A DNA stretch of 50,754 bases from an uncultured Roseburia sp. (GCA_900548205.1 URJS01000008.1:1-50754); one strand, 5' to 3'; shown: positions 1 to 8,011, numbered from the stretch's first letter. Numbers and translations: made by a program. Notes: generated by a model not told the origin, from the letters alone.

Positions 1-42
1 TGCCGGATCAAAAAATGCGCATCGCACACGAAGTGTGTTTTT

Positions 43-102
43 ATGACATAGGATTCCAGAGTAATTTCCTATGTCATAAAAAGAGTTTCGCCTGCGAAAC
101 TC
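43..102 (-). repeat. Palindromic element, family-A variant
   Basis: Read on the minus strand, an 8-bp hairpin (arms 83-90 and 95-102) is followed by a T-run and then an 11-bp hairpin (arms 43-53 and 67-77, stem ATGACATAGGA). This is the same order as the family-A copies: terminator-like hairpin, T-tract, second hairpin containing TAGGAAA. The stem sequence differs from the standard family-A stem, so I treat it as a diverged relative. A further small palindrome, CACACGAAGTGTG, lies at about 25-37. Confidence 0.5.
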
Positions 103-103
103 T

Positions 104-202
104 CCGCCTGCGGCGGGTCGCATTTGCGACATGATTCTATTCCGACGCAGTGCGATCCCCCGGAGGGTTTTACTTGATGGGGAACGAAGTTTCCTATCAA
201 GT
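104..202 (-). repeat. Palindromic repeat family A, copy 1
   Basis: The block holds a CGCCTGCGGCGG palindrome, a GTCGC...GCGAC hairpin (117-130), the conserved GACGCAGTGCGATC segment, CCCCCGGAGGG, and a 14-bp hairpin with a GAA loop (arms 172-185 and 189-202). It is very similar to the block near 42.6 kb, with stem substitutions that keep pairing. On the minus strand it starts at the T-tract of the gpmI terminator. I see no coding potential in it. Confidence 0.75.
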
Positions 203-232
203 AAAAAGCAGCCCCGATATACTGAGACCGCT
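203..232 (-). terminator. Intrinsic terminator of gpmI
   Basis: On the minus strand an AGCGGTCTC / GGGGCTGCT stem (224-232 with 207-215) is followed by TTTTTAC. Several pairs are G-U only when read on the minus strand, which fixes the direction. It lies 12 bases past the gpmI stop, and its T-tract runs straight into repeat family A copy 1. Confidence 0.75.
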
Positions 233-243
233 CTTTGTCCTTC

Positions 244-1785
244 TTATTTCTTAATTAACAGAGATTTTCCCGTCATCTCCTTTGGCTGCTCCATGCCCAT
301 CAGCTCAATCAACGTCGGAATAATATCCGCCAGACATCCGTTCTCACGCAGACCATATGCCGGATCTGCATTGATCAAAATAAATGGAACCGGATTGGTC
401 GTATGTGCGGTAAACGGCGCTCCCGTCTCATAATCCACCAGCTGCTCGACATTGCCGTGATCCGCGCACAAAAACATCTGCCCGCCAGCCTCCTTCAATG
501 CCTCAACCGCCTTTCCGACACATGTATCCACGGCCTCCACTGCTTTCACGGCAGCGTCTTTGATTCCCGTATGTCCAACCATATCGGGATTTGCAAAATT
601 TGTAATGATCACATCATATTTGCCCGAACGGATTGCCTCGCACAGCTTATCGCATACCTCCGGCGCACTCATTTCCGGCTGCAGATCATAGGTTGCTACC
701 TTGGGAGATTTCACAAGGATCCTGTCCTCCCCCTCATTCGGCTCCTCTACGCCTCCGTTAAAGAAGAACGTTACATGTGCATACTTCTCTGTCTCCGCAA
801 TTCTCGCCTGTGTCTTGCCATGCGCCGCAAGATATTCACCAAATGTGTTTTTCAACTCTACCTTCTTAAATGCAATCTCCTTATTCGGAATCGTCACATC
901 ATACTCCGTAAAGCATACATATTTCACATTCTTTCTCGTTCCGCGGTCAAAGCCGTCAAATTCATCTGCGCAGAATGCTCTGGTAATTTCACGCGCGCGA
1001 TCCGGACGGAAATTAAAAAAGATCACAGTGTCATCATCCTCAATGACTGCACGCGGCACGCCATTTTCCGTAATAGCAGTCGGTACAAAAAACTCATCTG
1101 TCACATCCTTTGCGTAAGATGACTCCATTGCCTCAACTGCGCTCTCTGCAGTCTCACCCTCCGCCTTTGTCATAACATCATAGGCTTTCTGTACACGATC
1201 CCAACGGTTATCACGATCCATCACATAATAACGTCCTGAAATTGATGCGATCTTTCCGACCCCGATCTCCTTCATCTTTGCCTCCAGCGCTTCCACAAAT
1301 CCCTTACCGGAAGTCGGCGCTGTATCACGACCGTCTAAAAAGCAGTGCACATATACGTTTGAAATGCCCTGTCTCTTTGCCAGTTCAAGAAGTCCGTAAA
1401 GATGCGTAATGTGGCTGTGTACGCCGCCGTCTGAGAGAAGCCCGTACAAATGCAGCTTGGAGCCGTTCTTTTTTACATTTTCCATACCGGCAAGCAGTGC
1501 TTCATTCTTAAAAAATTCACCGTCCTCTATTTCCTTTGAAATCCGGGTCAGCTCCTGATAAACAATTCTTCCTGCTCCCATATTAAGGTGACCAACCTCT
1601 GAATTTCCCATCTGACCGTCGGGAAGACCGACTGCCAATCCGCTCGCATAACCTTTTACAAATGGATAATCATGCATTAAGGCGTCAAGATTCGGTGTCT
1701 TTGCCTCCGCCTCCGCATTGCCCTCTGTCTTTTCATTTAATCCATAACCGTCTAAGATCATTAATACTGTTGGTTTCTTACCCAT
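244..1785 (-). CDS. gpmI: 2,3-bisphosphoglycerate-independent phosphoglycerate mutase
   Basis: This enzyme interconverts 3- and 2-phosphoglycerate in lower glycolysis, in the cytoplasm, using two metal ions and a phosphoserine intermediate. The 513-residue length is normal for the family. The N-terminus has the metal-binding LDGYG motif (Asp12) and the nucleophile Ser62 in MGNSEVGHLNMG. The middle holds DGRDTAP, and the C-terminal half has CADHGNVEQ and HTTNPVPF. The start ATG is preceded by AAAGGAGAGAG. It is the last gene of the minus-strand gap-pgk-tpiA-gpmI series, but it has its own promoter-like sequence at 1865-1893 and a terminator between it and tpiA, so at least part of its transcription is probably independent. 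Enolase, the next pathway step, is encoded about 41 kb away in the same window. Confidence 0.97.
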   Translation of the reverse strand: MGKKPTVLMILDGYGLNEKTEGNAEAEAKTPNLDALMHDYPFVKGYASGLAVGLPDGQMGNSEVGHLNMGAGRIVYQELTRISKEIEDGEFFKNEALLAGMENVKKNGSKLHLYGLLSDGGVHSHITHLYGLLELAKRQGISNVYVHCFLDGRDTAPTSGKGFVEALEAKMKEIGVGKIASISGRYYVMDRDNRWDRVQKAYDVMTKAEGETAESAVEAMESSYAKDVTDEFFVPTAITENGVPRAVIEDDDTVIFFNFRPDRAREITRAFCADEFDGFDRGTRKNVKYVCFTEYDVTIPNKEIAFKKVELKNTFGEYLAAHGKTQARIAETEKYAHVTFFFNGGVEEPNEGEDRILVKSPKVATYDLQPEMSAPEVCDKLCEAIRSGKYDVIITNFANPDMVGHTGIKDAAVKAVEAVDTCVGKAVEALKEAGGQMFLCADHGNVEQLVDYETGAPFTAHTTNPVPFILINADPAYGLRENGCLADIIPTLIELMGMEQPKEMTGKSLLIKK

Positions 1786-1864
1786 GCTCCGCTCTCTCCT
1801 TTACTGCTGTTTTTATCCTGATAAACCTGTAACAGTTTCACACTTATATTTTGGACGCTTTTAT

Positions 1865-1893
1865 TATATTATATCTGTCCCCGTTTTTCCAGT
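1865..1893 (-). promoter_or_regulatory. Putative sigma-A promoter of gpmI
   Basis: On the minus strand TGGAAA (1888-1893) is followed after 17 bases by TATAAT (1865-1870). A second overlapping TATAAT lies at 1870-1875. The site is between the tpiA terminator and the gpmI start, leaving a leader of about 70 bases. Confidence 0.55.
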
Positions 1894-1914
1894 TCTATTT
1901 TTCCCACACAACAA

Positions 1915-1954
1915 CACCCGCTTTTCTTAGCCGTGATTCTAAAAAAAGCGGGTG
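1915..1954 (-). terminator. Terminator hairpin between tpiA and gpmI
   Basis: Arms CACCCGCTTTTCTTAG (1915-1930) and 1939-1954 form a 16-bp stem with an 8-base loop. The only imperfect pair is a G-U on the minus strand but an A-C on the plus strand, so it belongs to the minus transcript, 15 bases past the tpiA stop. The downstream T-tract is poor, so read-through into gpmI is likely. Confidence 0.65.
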
Positions 1955-1969
1955 AAAAAATCTTACGCC

Positions 1970-2719
1970 CTATTTGTAGTTTACAATCTTACCGAAATCT
2001 GCCTTTAAGGAAGCGCCTCCCACAAGTCCGCCGTCAATATCCGGCTGTGCAAACAGCTCTGCGGCATTTCCTGCATTGACAGAACCGCCGTACTGGATGC
2101 GAACCTTCTCTGCCGTATCTGTTCCGTAAACCTCTGCGATACATGCACGGATTGCCTTGCATACCTCCTGTGCCTGCTCTGTCGTAGCAGTCTTTCCCGT
2201 TCCGATCGCCCAGATCGGCTCATATGCAATTACCATAGACGCAACCTGATCCGCTGTAATATCCTTAAGATCAGACTTGATCTGATAACGGATCCAGTCA
2301 ATGGTTACGCCCATCTCTCTCTGCTCTAAGGACTCGCCGCAGCAGAGAATCGGCACTAAATTATGCTCAAAAGCCTTTTTCACCTTCTTATTGAGCATAC
2401 AGTCGCACTCCTTAAAATAATCGCGTCTCTCAGAATGTCCGATGATGACATACTTCACGCCTGCATCCACTAACATCTCCGGTGAAATCTCTCCGGTATA
2501 TGCACCATTCTCCTCATAGTACATATTTTCAGCGCCGACTGCTACATTTGTTCCCTTTACAGCCTCTACGACCGGTACAATGTCAATCGCCGGAACGCAG
2601 TAAACAACCTCGACCTCATCACTTGCTACCAGCGGCTTTAATTCCTCAACCAGCTTAACTGCCTGACTCGGAGTCATATTCATCTTCCAGTTGCCGGCTA
2701 CAATTTTTCTTCTCTCCAT
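1970..2719 (-). CDS. tpiA: Triosephosphate isomerase
   Basis: Interconverts dihydroxyacetone phosphate and glyceraldehyde 3-phosphate in the cytoplasm. The 249-residue (beta/alpha)8 protein shows the N-terminal GNWKMN with the active-site Lys, the catalytic His in IIGHSERRDYF, the catalytic Glu in AYEPIWAIGTG, and the phosphate-binding YGGSVN and GGLVGGASL loops. The start ATG has AAGGATAAGATC in front of it. It lies between pgk and gpmI on the same strand. The 233 bases separating it from pgk hold no gene, only three hairpins, which is unusual for a glycolytic operon and may set separate message levels. I found no convincing promoter directly upstream, so it probably depends on read-through from gap and pgk. 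Confidence 0.97.
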   Translation of the reverse strand: MERRKIVAGNWKMNMTPSQAVKLVEELKPLVASDEVEVVYCVPAIDIVPVVEAVKGTNVAVGAENMYYEENGAYTGEISPEMLVDAGVKYVIIGHSERRDYFKECDCMLNKKVKKAFEHNLVPILCCGESLEQREMGVTIDWIRYQIKSDLKDITADQVASMVIAYEPIWAIGTGKTATTEQAQEVCKAIRACIAEVYGTDTAEKVRIQYGGSVNAGNAAELFAQPDIDGGLVGGASLKADFGKIVNYK

Positions 2720-2770
2720 GATCTTATCCTTCTTCCCTAAATTTTAATCTCAAACACGCGCCGTTATATC

Positions 2771-2860
2771 CGCGCACCCGAAAGCACTCCGTGTTTTCGG
2801 GTGCGCGGGCGCGCTTCTATGGATTCGCGGATTGCTCGAAAACGCTTCGTGTTTTCGAGC
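2771..2860. repeat. Pair of related hairpins in the pgk-tpiA spacer
   Basis: Two hairpins lie side by side: a 13-bp one (arms 2771-2783 and 2795-2807, CGCGCACCCGAAA) and a 10-bp one (arms 2834-2843 and 2851-2860, GCTCGAAAAC). They share the core CGAAA, then a CTCCGTG or CTTCGTG loop, then TTTTCG, with different outer stems. The spacer has no coding potential. As RNA they would be stable folds between two glycolytic cistrons. Confidence 0.6.
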
Positions 2861-2875
2861 GCGCGTTGCGCTCTC

Positions 2876-2936
2876 AAAAAGAAAAATCATTCTCCGCTTT
2901 CATGCAAGCATGAGCGGAAATAATTTTTCTTTTCTC
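2876..2936 (-). terminator. Terminator-like hairpin of pgk
   Basis: A long palindrome, AAAAGAAAAAT...ATTTTTCTTTT, encloses CCGCT...AGCGG and CATGC/GCATG stems. On the minus strand it ends in TTTTTCTTTTT, 17 bases past the pgk stop. It is nearly symmetric, so it could act on either strand, but only minus-strand genes flank it. Confidence 0.65.
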
Positions 2937-2952
2937 AATCCGCTTTATCGCG

Positions 2953-4176
2953 TCATTTGTTGTCTGCTGCCATAACACCCGGAAGCTCCTTGCCCTCTAA
3001 GAACTCCAAGGATGCACCGCCGCCGGTCGAAATATGGCTCATCTTATCACCAAAGCCAAGCTGATTGACTGCAGCTGCGGAATCGCCGCCGCCGATGATC
3101 GTGGTAGCCTCTGTCTCCGCAAGCGCCTTTGCAACTGCGATTGTACCTGCTGCAAGTGTCGGGTTCTCAAATACGCCCATCGGTCCATTCCACACAACTG
3201 TCTTTGCTGTCTTTACCGCCTCTGCATACATCTCTGCCGTCTTCGGTCCGATGTCGCATCCCTCACGGTCTGCCGGCATATTTTCCACATCATAAACCTC
3301 AACCTCGACCGGAGCATCGATCGGGCTTGGGAAATCAGCAATCGTCACGGAATCTACCGGAAGCAGCAGCTTCTTACCAAGCTTCTGCGCCTTTTCCATC
3401 ATTTCCTTACAATAATTCAGCTTTTCATTATCAACCAAGGACTTTCCGATCTCATAGCCCTGTGCCTTTAAGAAGGTATACGCCATACCGCCGCCAATGA
3501 TCAAAGTATCGCACTTCTCCAGAAGGTTCGAGATTACGTTGAGCTTATCCGCAACCTTTGCACCGCCGAGAATCGCCACAAACGGACGAACCGGGTCTTC
3601 TACTGCATTGCCGAGGAAGTCGATTTCCTTCTGCATCAGATAGCCGACAACATTCGCGCCGCCCTTTTCACTGATAAACTTTGTCACACCTGCCACGGAA
3701 GCATGCGCTCTGTGGGAAGAACCAAATGCGTCGCAAACATATACATCTGCAAGGTCTGCAAGCTCTTTGCTGAATTCCTCCCCGTTCTTTGTCTCCTCTG
3801 CACCGCGGAAACGTGTATTCTGAAGAAGCACCACATCTCCCTCATTCATCGCTGCAACGGCTGCCGTTGCCTCCTCGCCCGTTACATGGTAATCCGATAC
3901 AAAAACAACCTCCTTGCCAAGCTTCTCGGAAAGTCTCTTTGCAACAGGCGCTAAGGACTCACCCTCATTCGGTCCGTTCTTAACCTTACCAAGATGGGAG
4001 CAAAGAATTACCTTTCCGCCGTCATTCATCAGCTTCTGGATTGTAGGAAGCGCTGCCACGATACGCGTCTCATCCGTGATCACGCCCTCTTTTAACGGCA
4101 CGTTAAAATCACATCTTACTAATACTCTTTTTCCTTTTACATTAATATCATCCACAGATTTCTTATTTAATGACAT
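2953..4176 (-). CDS. pgk: Phosphoglycerate kinase
   Basis: Transfers phosphate from 1,3-bisphosphoglycerate to ADP in glycolysis. I place the start at the ATG giving MSLNKKSVDD (407 residues, normal length): AGGAGG sits 8 bases upstream, while an ATG two codons earlier lies almost on top of the ribosome binding site. Motifs are VRCDFNVPL near residue 20, the substrate-binding SHLGK and SDYHVTG regions, GGAKVADK, the nucleotide-site WNGPMGVFE, and the C-terminal IIGGGDSAAAV and STGGGASLEFLEG. It follows gap on the same strand, with a terminator and a family-A repeat between them. I see no convincing promoter of its own. Confidence 0.97.
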   Translation of the reverse strand: MSLNKKSVDDINVKGKRVLVRCDFNVPLKEGVITDETRIVAALPTIQKLMNDGGKVILCSHLGKVKNGPNEGESLAPVAKRLSEKLGKEVVFVSDYHVTGEEATAAVAAMNEGDVVLLQNTRFRGAEETKNGEEFSKELADLADVYVCDAFGSSHRAHASVAGVTKFISEKGGANVVGYLMQKEIDFLGNAVEDPVRPFVAILGGAKVADKLNVISNLLEKCDTLIIGGGMAYTFLKAQGYEIGKSLVDNEKLNYCKEMMEKAQKLGKKLLLPVDSVTIADFPSPIDAPVEVEVYDVENMPADREGCDIGPKTAEMYAEAVKTAKTVVWNGPMGVFENPTLAAGTIAVAKALAETEATTIIGGGDSAAAVNQLGFGDKMSHISTGGGASLEFLEGKELPGVMAADNK

Positions 4177-4236
4177 TGCCATGTCCTCCTTCATTGAAAT
4201 ATAGGCATGATTGCGAAGCAATACTTCTGCTCATGC

Positions 4237-4291
4237 GAGTGCGATCCCCCGGAGGGTTTTACTTTATGGGGAACGAAGTTTCCGATAAAGT
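4237..4291 (-). repeat. Palindromic repeat family A, copy 2
   Basis: It shares GAGTGCGATCCCCCGGAGGG and the terminal hairpin (arms 4261-4274 and 4278-4291, GAA loop) with copies 1 and 3. Its stem has ACTTT/AAAGT where the others have ACTTG/CAAGT, a compensatory change. The upstream palindromes of copies 1 and 3 are replaced by GCATGA...TCATGC and ATTGCGAAGCAAT stems (4205-4236). It sits between the gap terminator and the pgk start. Confidence 0.75.
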
Positions 4292-4324
4292 GAAAAAGGA
4301 GCCCGGTCCAAAGAGACCGGACCC
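4292..4324 (-). terminator. Intrinsic terminator of gap
   Basis: Read on the minus strand, GGGGTCCGGTC (4314-4324) pairs with GACCGGGCTCC (4298-4308), followed by TTTTTCAC. Two pairs are G-U wobbles on the minus strand and would be mismatches on the plus strand, so it acts on the minus transcript. It lies about 97 bases beyond the gap stop, and repeat family A copy 2 starts in its T-tract. Confidence 0.75.
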
Positions 4325-4420
4325 CTTCCTGAGTCTTATCTGCACTCTGAATGTCTATCACTTAAAAAAGCAGCCATTCGTGCAGTCGCTTTCATTGAAT
4401 TTTAGCAAATATTAGATCAA

Positions 4421-5437
4421 TTATGCTAACTCACTGAAATATTTAATGGTACGAACCATCTGAGATGTGTAAGAATTCTCGTTGTCATACCATGATACAA
4501 CCTGAACCTCATACAGATCGTCAGAAACCTTGCTTACCATTGTCTGTGTTGCATCAAACAGAGAACCGAATCTCATACCAACGATGTCGGAGGATACGAT
4601 CTCATCCTCAGTATAACCAAAGGACTCATTTGCTGCTGCCTTCATAGCTGCATTGATGCCATCTACCGTTACATCTGCCTTATTTACAACAGCTGTTAAG
4701 ATCGTGGTAGAGCCTGTCGGGGTCGGCACACGCTGTGCAGAACCGATCAGCTTACCGTTTAATTCCGGAATAACAAGACCGATTGCCTTTGCTGCTCCTG
4801 TGCTGTTTGGAACGATATTTACTGCTGCCGCACGGCTTCTTCTTAAGTCACCCTTTCTCTGCGGACCGTCCAGAGTCATCTGGTCGCCTGTATATGCATG
4901 GATCGTTACCATGATACCGGACTGGATCGGTGCATACTTATTTAATGCATCAGCCATCGGTGCCAAGCAGTTTGTTGTACAGGAAGCTGCAGAAATAATT
5001 GTATCTGTAGCCTTTAATGTCTCATGATTTGTGTTGTATACGATCGTAGGAAGGTCATTTCCTGCCGGCGCAGAGATAACAACTTTTCTAGCGCCTGCAT
5101 TGATATGAGCCTGCGCCTTCTCCTTAGAGGTGTAGAAACCGGAGCACTCTAATACTACGTCTACCTTCAGCTCACCCCATGGGCAGTTGTTTGCATCTGG
5201 GAATGCGTAGATTTTGATTTCCTTACCGTCCACTGTGATAGAATCCTCACCGGAAGTTACCTTATCTGCCAGTGCGTATCTACCCTGAGATGAATCATAC
5301 TTTAATAAGTGTGCTAACATCTTCGGGCTTGTCAGATCATTGATAGCCACTACTTCATATCCTTCTGCGCCAAACATCTGTCTGAATGCAAGACGACCGA
5401 TACGGCCGAAACCATTGATTGCTACTCTTACTGCCAT
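4421..5437 (-). CDS. gap: Glyceraldehyde-3-phosphate dehydrogenase, type I
   Basis: Oxidises glyceraldehyde 3-phosphate with NAD+ and phosphate to 1,3-bisphosphoglycerate. The 338-residue protein has the N-terminal Rossmann motif INGFGRIGRLAFR, the NAD-site NDL loop, the catalytic Cys153 in ASCTTNCLAP and His180. The C-terminus has the YDNENSYTSQMVRT segment typical of the family. The start ATG has AGGAGG 8 bases upstream. It heads the minus-strand glycolytic series and has a well-formed promoter at 5527-5555. A small perfect dyad, GTGTATGACAC (5497-5507), and ATTCCTTTGGAAT (5481-5493) lie in the leader just past the predicted transcription start and could be operator sites; I do not recognise the regulator. 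Confidence 0.97.
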   Translation of the reverse strand: MAVRVAINGFGRIGRLAFRQMFGAEGYEVVAINDLTSPKMLAHLLKYDSSQGRYALADKVTSGEDSITVDGKEIKIYAFPDANNCPWGELKVDVVLECSGFYTSKEKAQAHINAGARKVVISAPAGNDLPTIVYNTNHETLKATDTIISAASCTTNCLAPMADALNKYAPIQSGIMVTIHAYTGDQMTLDGPQRKGDLRRSRAAAVNIVPNSTGAAKAIGLVIPELNGKLIGSAQRVPTPTGSTTILTAVVNKADVTVDGINAAMKAAANESFGYTEDEIVSSDIVGMRFGSLFDATQTMVSKVSDDLYEVQVVSWYDNENSYTSQMVRTIKYFSELA

Positions 5438-5480
5438 TTTTAATTCCTCCTAGAATTTGTAAATGTAATTCATAGGGTTC

Positions 5481-5507
5481 ATTCCTTTGGAATCGTGTGT
5501 ATGACAC
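5481..5507. promoter_or_regulatory. Two small dyads in the gap leader
   Basis: ATTCCTTTGGAAT (5481-5493) and GTGTATGACAC (5497-5507) are short inverted repeats downstream of the predicted gap transcription start. Their position fits a repressor operator, but they do not match a CggR or Rex consensus that I know. Function is inferred from position only. Confidence 0.3.
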
Positions 5508-5526
5508 TTAACCCTGTGCTTTTCTT

Positions 5527-5555
5527 ATTTTACCCAATTTTGCAAGAAAGTTCAA
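5527..5555 (-). promoter_or_regulatory. Sigma-A promoter of gap
   Basis: On the minus strand TTGAAC (5550-5555), a 17-base spacer and TAAAAT (5527-5532) form a good sigma-A promoter. The leader to the gap start would be about 80 bases. Confidence 0.7.
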
Positions 5556-5687
5556 GCCCTTTTCTCTACTTTGTTAAATTTTTCACCATACTGAGATTTT
5601 TCTGCTGTTTTTGTGCAGACTTGCCCAAAATTTCCTGTCATCTGTTTTTTTCTCTGACAATTTCTGTTATACTGTATCTAACGAACA

Positions 5688-5764
5688 ATCGGGCGGCACA
5701 CTTTGCTGGCCGCTCTTATGCCAACAACGGGCATGCCGCCGCACGGACTGCCCTTATGTCACTA
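5688..5764 (-). repeat. Degenerate tandem pair of repeat family B
   Basis: Two units of about 39 bases follow each other; one ends in CTTATGCCA and the other in CTTATGTCA. Each starts ACAA(T)CGGGC and resembles the units at 15562-15639. They lie between the divergent gap and hisJ-like genes, just before the hisJ-like ribosome binding site, and here no terminator adjoins them. The surrounding 5438-5779 stretch holds this pair and the gap promoter and leader, and no other gene that I can support. Confidence 0.55.
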
Positions 5765-5779
5765 AAAGGAGGAGACACT

Positions 5780-6580
5780 ATGCTCTGGGACATGCATATG
5801 CACAGCCGTTTCTCCGGGGACAGCGACGCCCCGCAGGACGCCATGATAGACGCAGCCATCGCCAAAGGGCTTGGCGGCATCTGCTTTACCGACCATCTCG
5901 ATATGGATTACCCCGGCGGACTTGATCTATTCTTATTGGATCTGCCGGGCTATACCGCCTCCGTGCTGGCGCAAAGGCAGCGCTATAAAGACCGCATTCC
6001 GGTGCGTCTTGGTCTGGAGCTTGGTCTGCAGCCGCAGCTGTCCGAAATTTATGCAGATATACTCGCGCAATATCCGTTTGACTTTGTCATAGGCTCCTCC
6101 CATGTCGTCCACGGCAAGGATCCCTACTATCCGGAATACCACGAGGGAAGAAGCGAAACGGTCTGCTACCGCGAATATTTCGAGTCTGTTCTGGAAAATA
6201 TCCGCGCCTTTGACGGCTTTGACGTCTACGGACACATCGACTATGTCGTGCGTTACGGTCCAAACCGCAACAAATATTACAGCTATGCGCAATACGCTGA
6301 TGTCATCGACGAGATTTTAACGCTTTTGATCAAAAAAGGAAAAGGCATTGAGTTAAATACCGGAGGCTTTAAATACGGGCTTGGCCATCCAAATCCGACA
6401 GAGGCAATCATCGCGCGCTACTGCGAGCTCGGCGGCGAGATCATCACGATCGGCGCCGACGCCCATGCACCCGCGCATGTCGCCTATGCCTTTGAAAAGG
6501 TTCCGGCAATCCTAAAAGAAGCCGGCTTTCGCTACTTTACTGTGTTTCAGGAACGAAAGCCGGAGTTTGTGAAATTATAG
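5780..6580 (+). CDS. hisJ: PHP-domain histidinol-phosphatase (HisJ family)
   Basis: Predicted to remove phosphate from histidinol phosphate in histidine synthesis. The ATG at 5780 follows AGGAGGAGACACT and gives 266 residues, the usual length for the family. An open frame extends further upstream, but it runs through repeat units and lacks a ribosome binding site. PHP metal-binding motifs are clear: HMHSRFSGDS near the N-terminus, FTDHLD, GSSHVVHG, YGHIDYVVRYG and the C-terminal GADAHAP. It stands alone on the plus strand; hisH and hisF lie about 26 kb away. The HisJ assignment rests on length and motif set, and another phosphoesterase activity cannot be ruled out. Confidence 0.85.
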   Translation: MLWDMHMHSRFSGDSDAPQDAMIDAAIAKGLGGICFTDHLDMDYPGGLDLFLLDLPGYTASVLAQRQRYKDRIPVRLGLELGLQPQLSEIYADILAQYPFDFVIGSSHVVHGKDPYYPEYHEGRSETVCYREYFESVLENIRAFDGFDVYGHIDYVVRYGPNRNKYYSYAQYADVIDEILTLLIKKGKGIELNTGGFKYGLGHPNPTEAIIARYCELGGEIITIGADAHAPAHVAYAFEKVPAILKEAGFRYFTVFQERKPEFVKL

Positions 6581-6588
6581 CGCATCTG

Positions 6589-6617
6589 CGGAAAGGAATA
6601 TTTTTTATTCCTTTCCG
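6589..6617. terminator. Convergent hairpin between hisJ and the purF paralogue
   Basis: A perfect 12-bp stem (CGGAAAGGAATA at 6589-6600 with 6606-6617) and a 5-base loop overlap the stop codon of the minus-strand purF paralogue. The genes converge here, so it may serve both, although neither side has a clean T-tract. Confidence 0.45.
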
Positions 6618-8011
6618 TTCCAGCAATAGGTACAAAGCTTACACTTATCAATATCAACCGACTCCAGCATATCATCAAGCCGGTTAAACCGCAGCGTCGT
6701 AAAATTCAATTCCTTGCGTATCTCCTCGACCATCTGCTCATATTTCTCCGTCTCCGGATCTGCATACTGCGCAAGCACTTCATCCGTTACATTGCCATTT
6801 TCCAGCCTGTCGATGACACGGCGCGTGATCAGGTCCATCTCCGAGGAGGAGCGCGAAAAATTCAGGTACTTACAGCCATACAAAAGCGGCGGACATGCCG
6901 GACGGATATGTACCTCCTTCGCTCCGCTCTGGTACAAAAATTCTGTCGTCTCACGAAGCTGTGTGCCGCGCACGATAGAATCATCGATCAAGAGCAGGCT
7001 CTTGTCACGGATCAGCTCCTCCACCGCCAGAAGCTTCATCTTTGCGATCAGATTGCGCTGACTCTGCATCGTCGGCATAAAGGAGCGCGGCCATGTCGGC
7101 GTATATTTGATAAACGGTCTGGAAAACGGAATGCCCGATTCATTTGCATAACCGATGGCGTGTGCAATACCGGAATCCGGCACTCCCGCCACTATATCGG
7201 GCTTTACATGATCGCGCTGCGCCATCTTTTTCCCGCAGTGATAACGCATATTTTCCACACTCGTTCCCTCATAGGAGCTTGCCGGATACCCGTAATAGAC
7301 CCACAAAAAGGTACAGATTTTCAAATCCTCGTTCGGATTTACCAGCGTCACACACTTTTCATCGGTGATCACCGCAATCTCACCGGGACCTAATTCTCTG
7401 TGATCGGCGTAGCCAAGATTCTTGTATGCGTAATTCTCAAAGGACACACAAAATGCCTGTTCCTTTTTGCCGATGACGACAGGCGTCCTTCCCCTTCTGT
7501 CTCTTGCCGCATAAATGCCCGCCTGATTCATCAGAAGGACAGAAACCGATCCGTCCACCTCCTGCAGCGCATACTCGATTCCCTCGATCAGATTCTCTTT
7601 CTGATTGATCAATGCCGCGATCAACTCCGTAGCGTTAATGTCACCGCCGCTCATCTCCAGAAAATGAGAATGCCCCTCGACAAATAACCGCTCCGACAGC
7701 TCCTTCATATTATTGATCTTGCTGACCGTCGTAATGGCATAGGTACCGTGGTGAGAACGGACAAGCAGTGGCTGCGGCTCATAATCTGAGATACAGCCAA
7801 TGCCGATTTTTCCCTTCATCTCCTGCACATCCTTATCAAACTTCGTGCGGAACGGCGCATTTTCAATATTGTGGATCGCACGGTCAAAGCCCCGCTCTCC
7901 ATAGACCGCCATACCGCCGCGGCGCGTGCCTAAATGTGAATGGTAATCAATTCCAAAAAACAGATCAAATACGCAATCCTCTTTTGATGCTACTCCAAAA
8001 AATCCACCCAT
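6605..8011 (-). CDS. PurF-like amidophosphoribosyltransferase lacking the nucleophilic cysteine
   Basis: The 468-residue protein aligns with glutamine PRPP amidotransferase. The C-terminal phosphoribosyltransferase half is well kept: LLLIDDSIVRGT at about residues 340-350 is the PRPP loop, and the C-terminus has CKLCTYC, similar to the iron-sulfur ligands of Bacillus-type PurF. The N-terminal glutaminase half is degenerate. It begins MGGFFGV where PurF has (M)CGVFGI, so Cys1 is Gly; RGQEGAG is replaced by RRGGMAV, and the glutamine-binding GNLTN region reads GTYAITT. Family knowledge says Cys1 is needed to release ammonia from glutamine, so I infer this protein cannot use glutamine itself. 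It starts 14 bases after purL and is probably cotranscribed. It may be ammonia-dependent, take ammonia from a partner, or have a regulatory role. Confidence 0.85.
   Translation of the reverse strand: MGGFFGVASKEDCVFDLFFGIDYHSHLGTRRGGMAVYGERGFDRAIHNIENAPFRTKFDKDVQEMKGKIGIGCISDYEPQPLLVRSHHGTYAITTVSKINNMKELSERLFVEGHSHFLEMSGGDINATELIAALINQKENLIEGIEYALQEVDGSVSVLLMNQAGIYAARDRRGRTPVVIGKKEQAFCVSFENYAYKNLGYADHRELGPGEIAVITDEKCVTLVNPNEDLKICTFLWVYYGYPASSYEGTSVENMRYHCGKKMAQRDHVKPDIVAGVPDSGIAHAIGYANESGIPFSRPFIKYTPTWPRSFMPTMQSQRNLIAKMKLLAVEELIRDKSLLLIDDSIVRGTQLRETTEFLYQSGAKEVHIRPACPPLLYGCKYLNFSRSSSEMDLITRRVIDRLENGNVTDEVLAQYADPETEKYEQMVEEIRKELNFTTLRFNRLDDMLESVDIDKCKLCTYCWNGKE

Noticed and set aside
403..1122. 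Long plus-strand open frame opposite gpmI
   Set aside because: Antisense to a clear gene; Cys/Arg/His-rich composition typical of a shadow frame.
5495..5779. In-frame N-terminal extension of the hisJ-like gene by about 95 residues
   Set aside because: It runs through the gap promoter region and two repeat units, has no ribosome binding site, and the family length is met from 5780.
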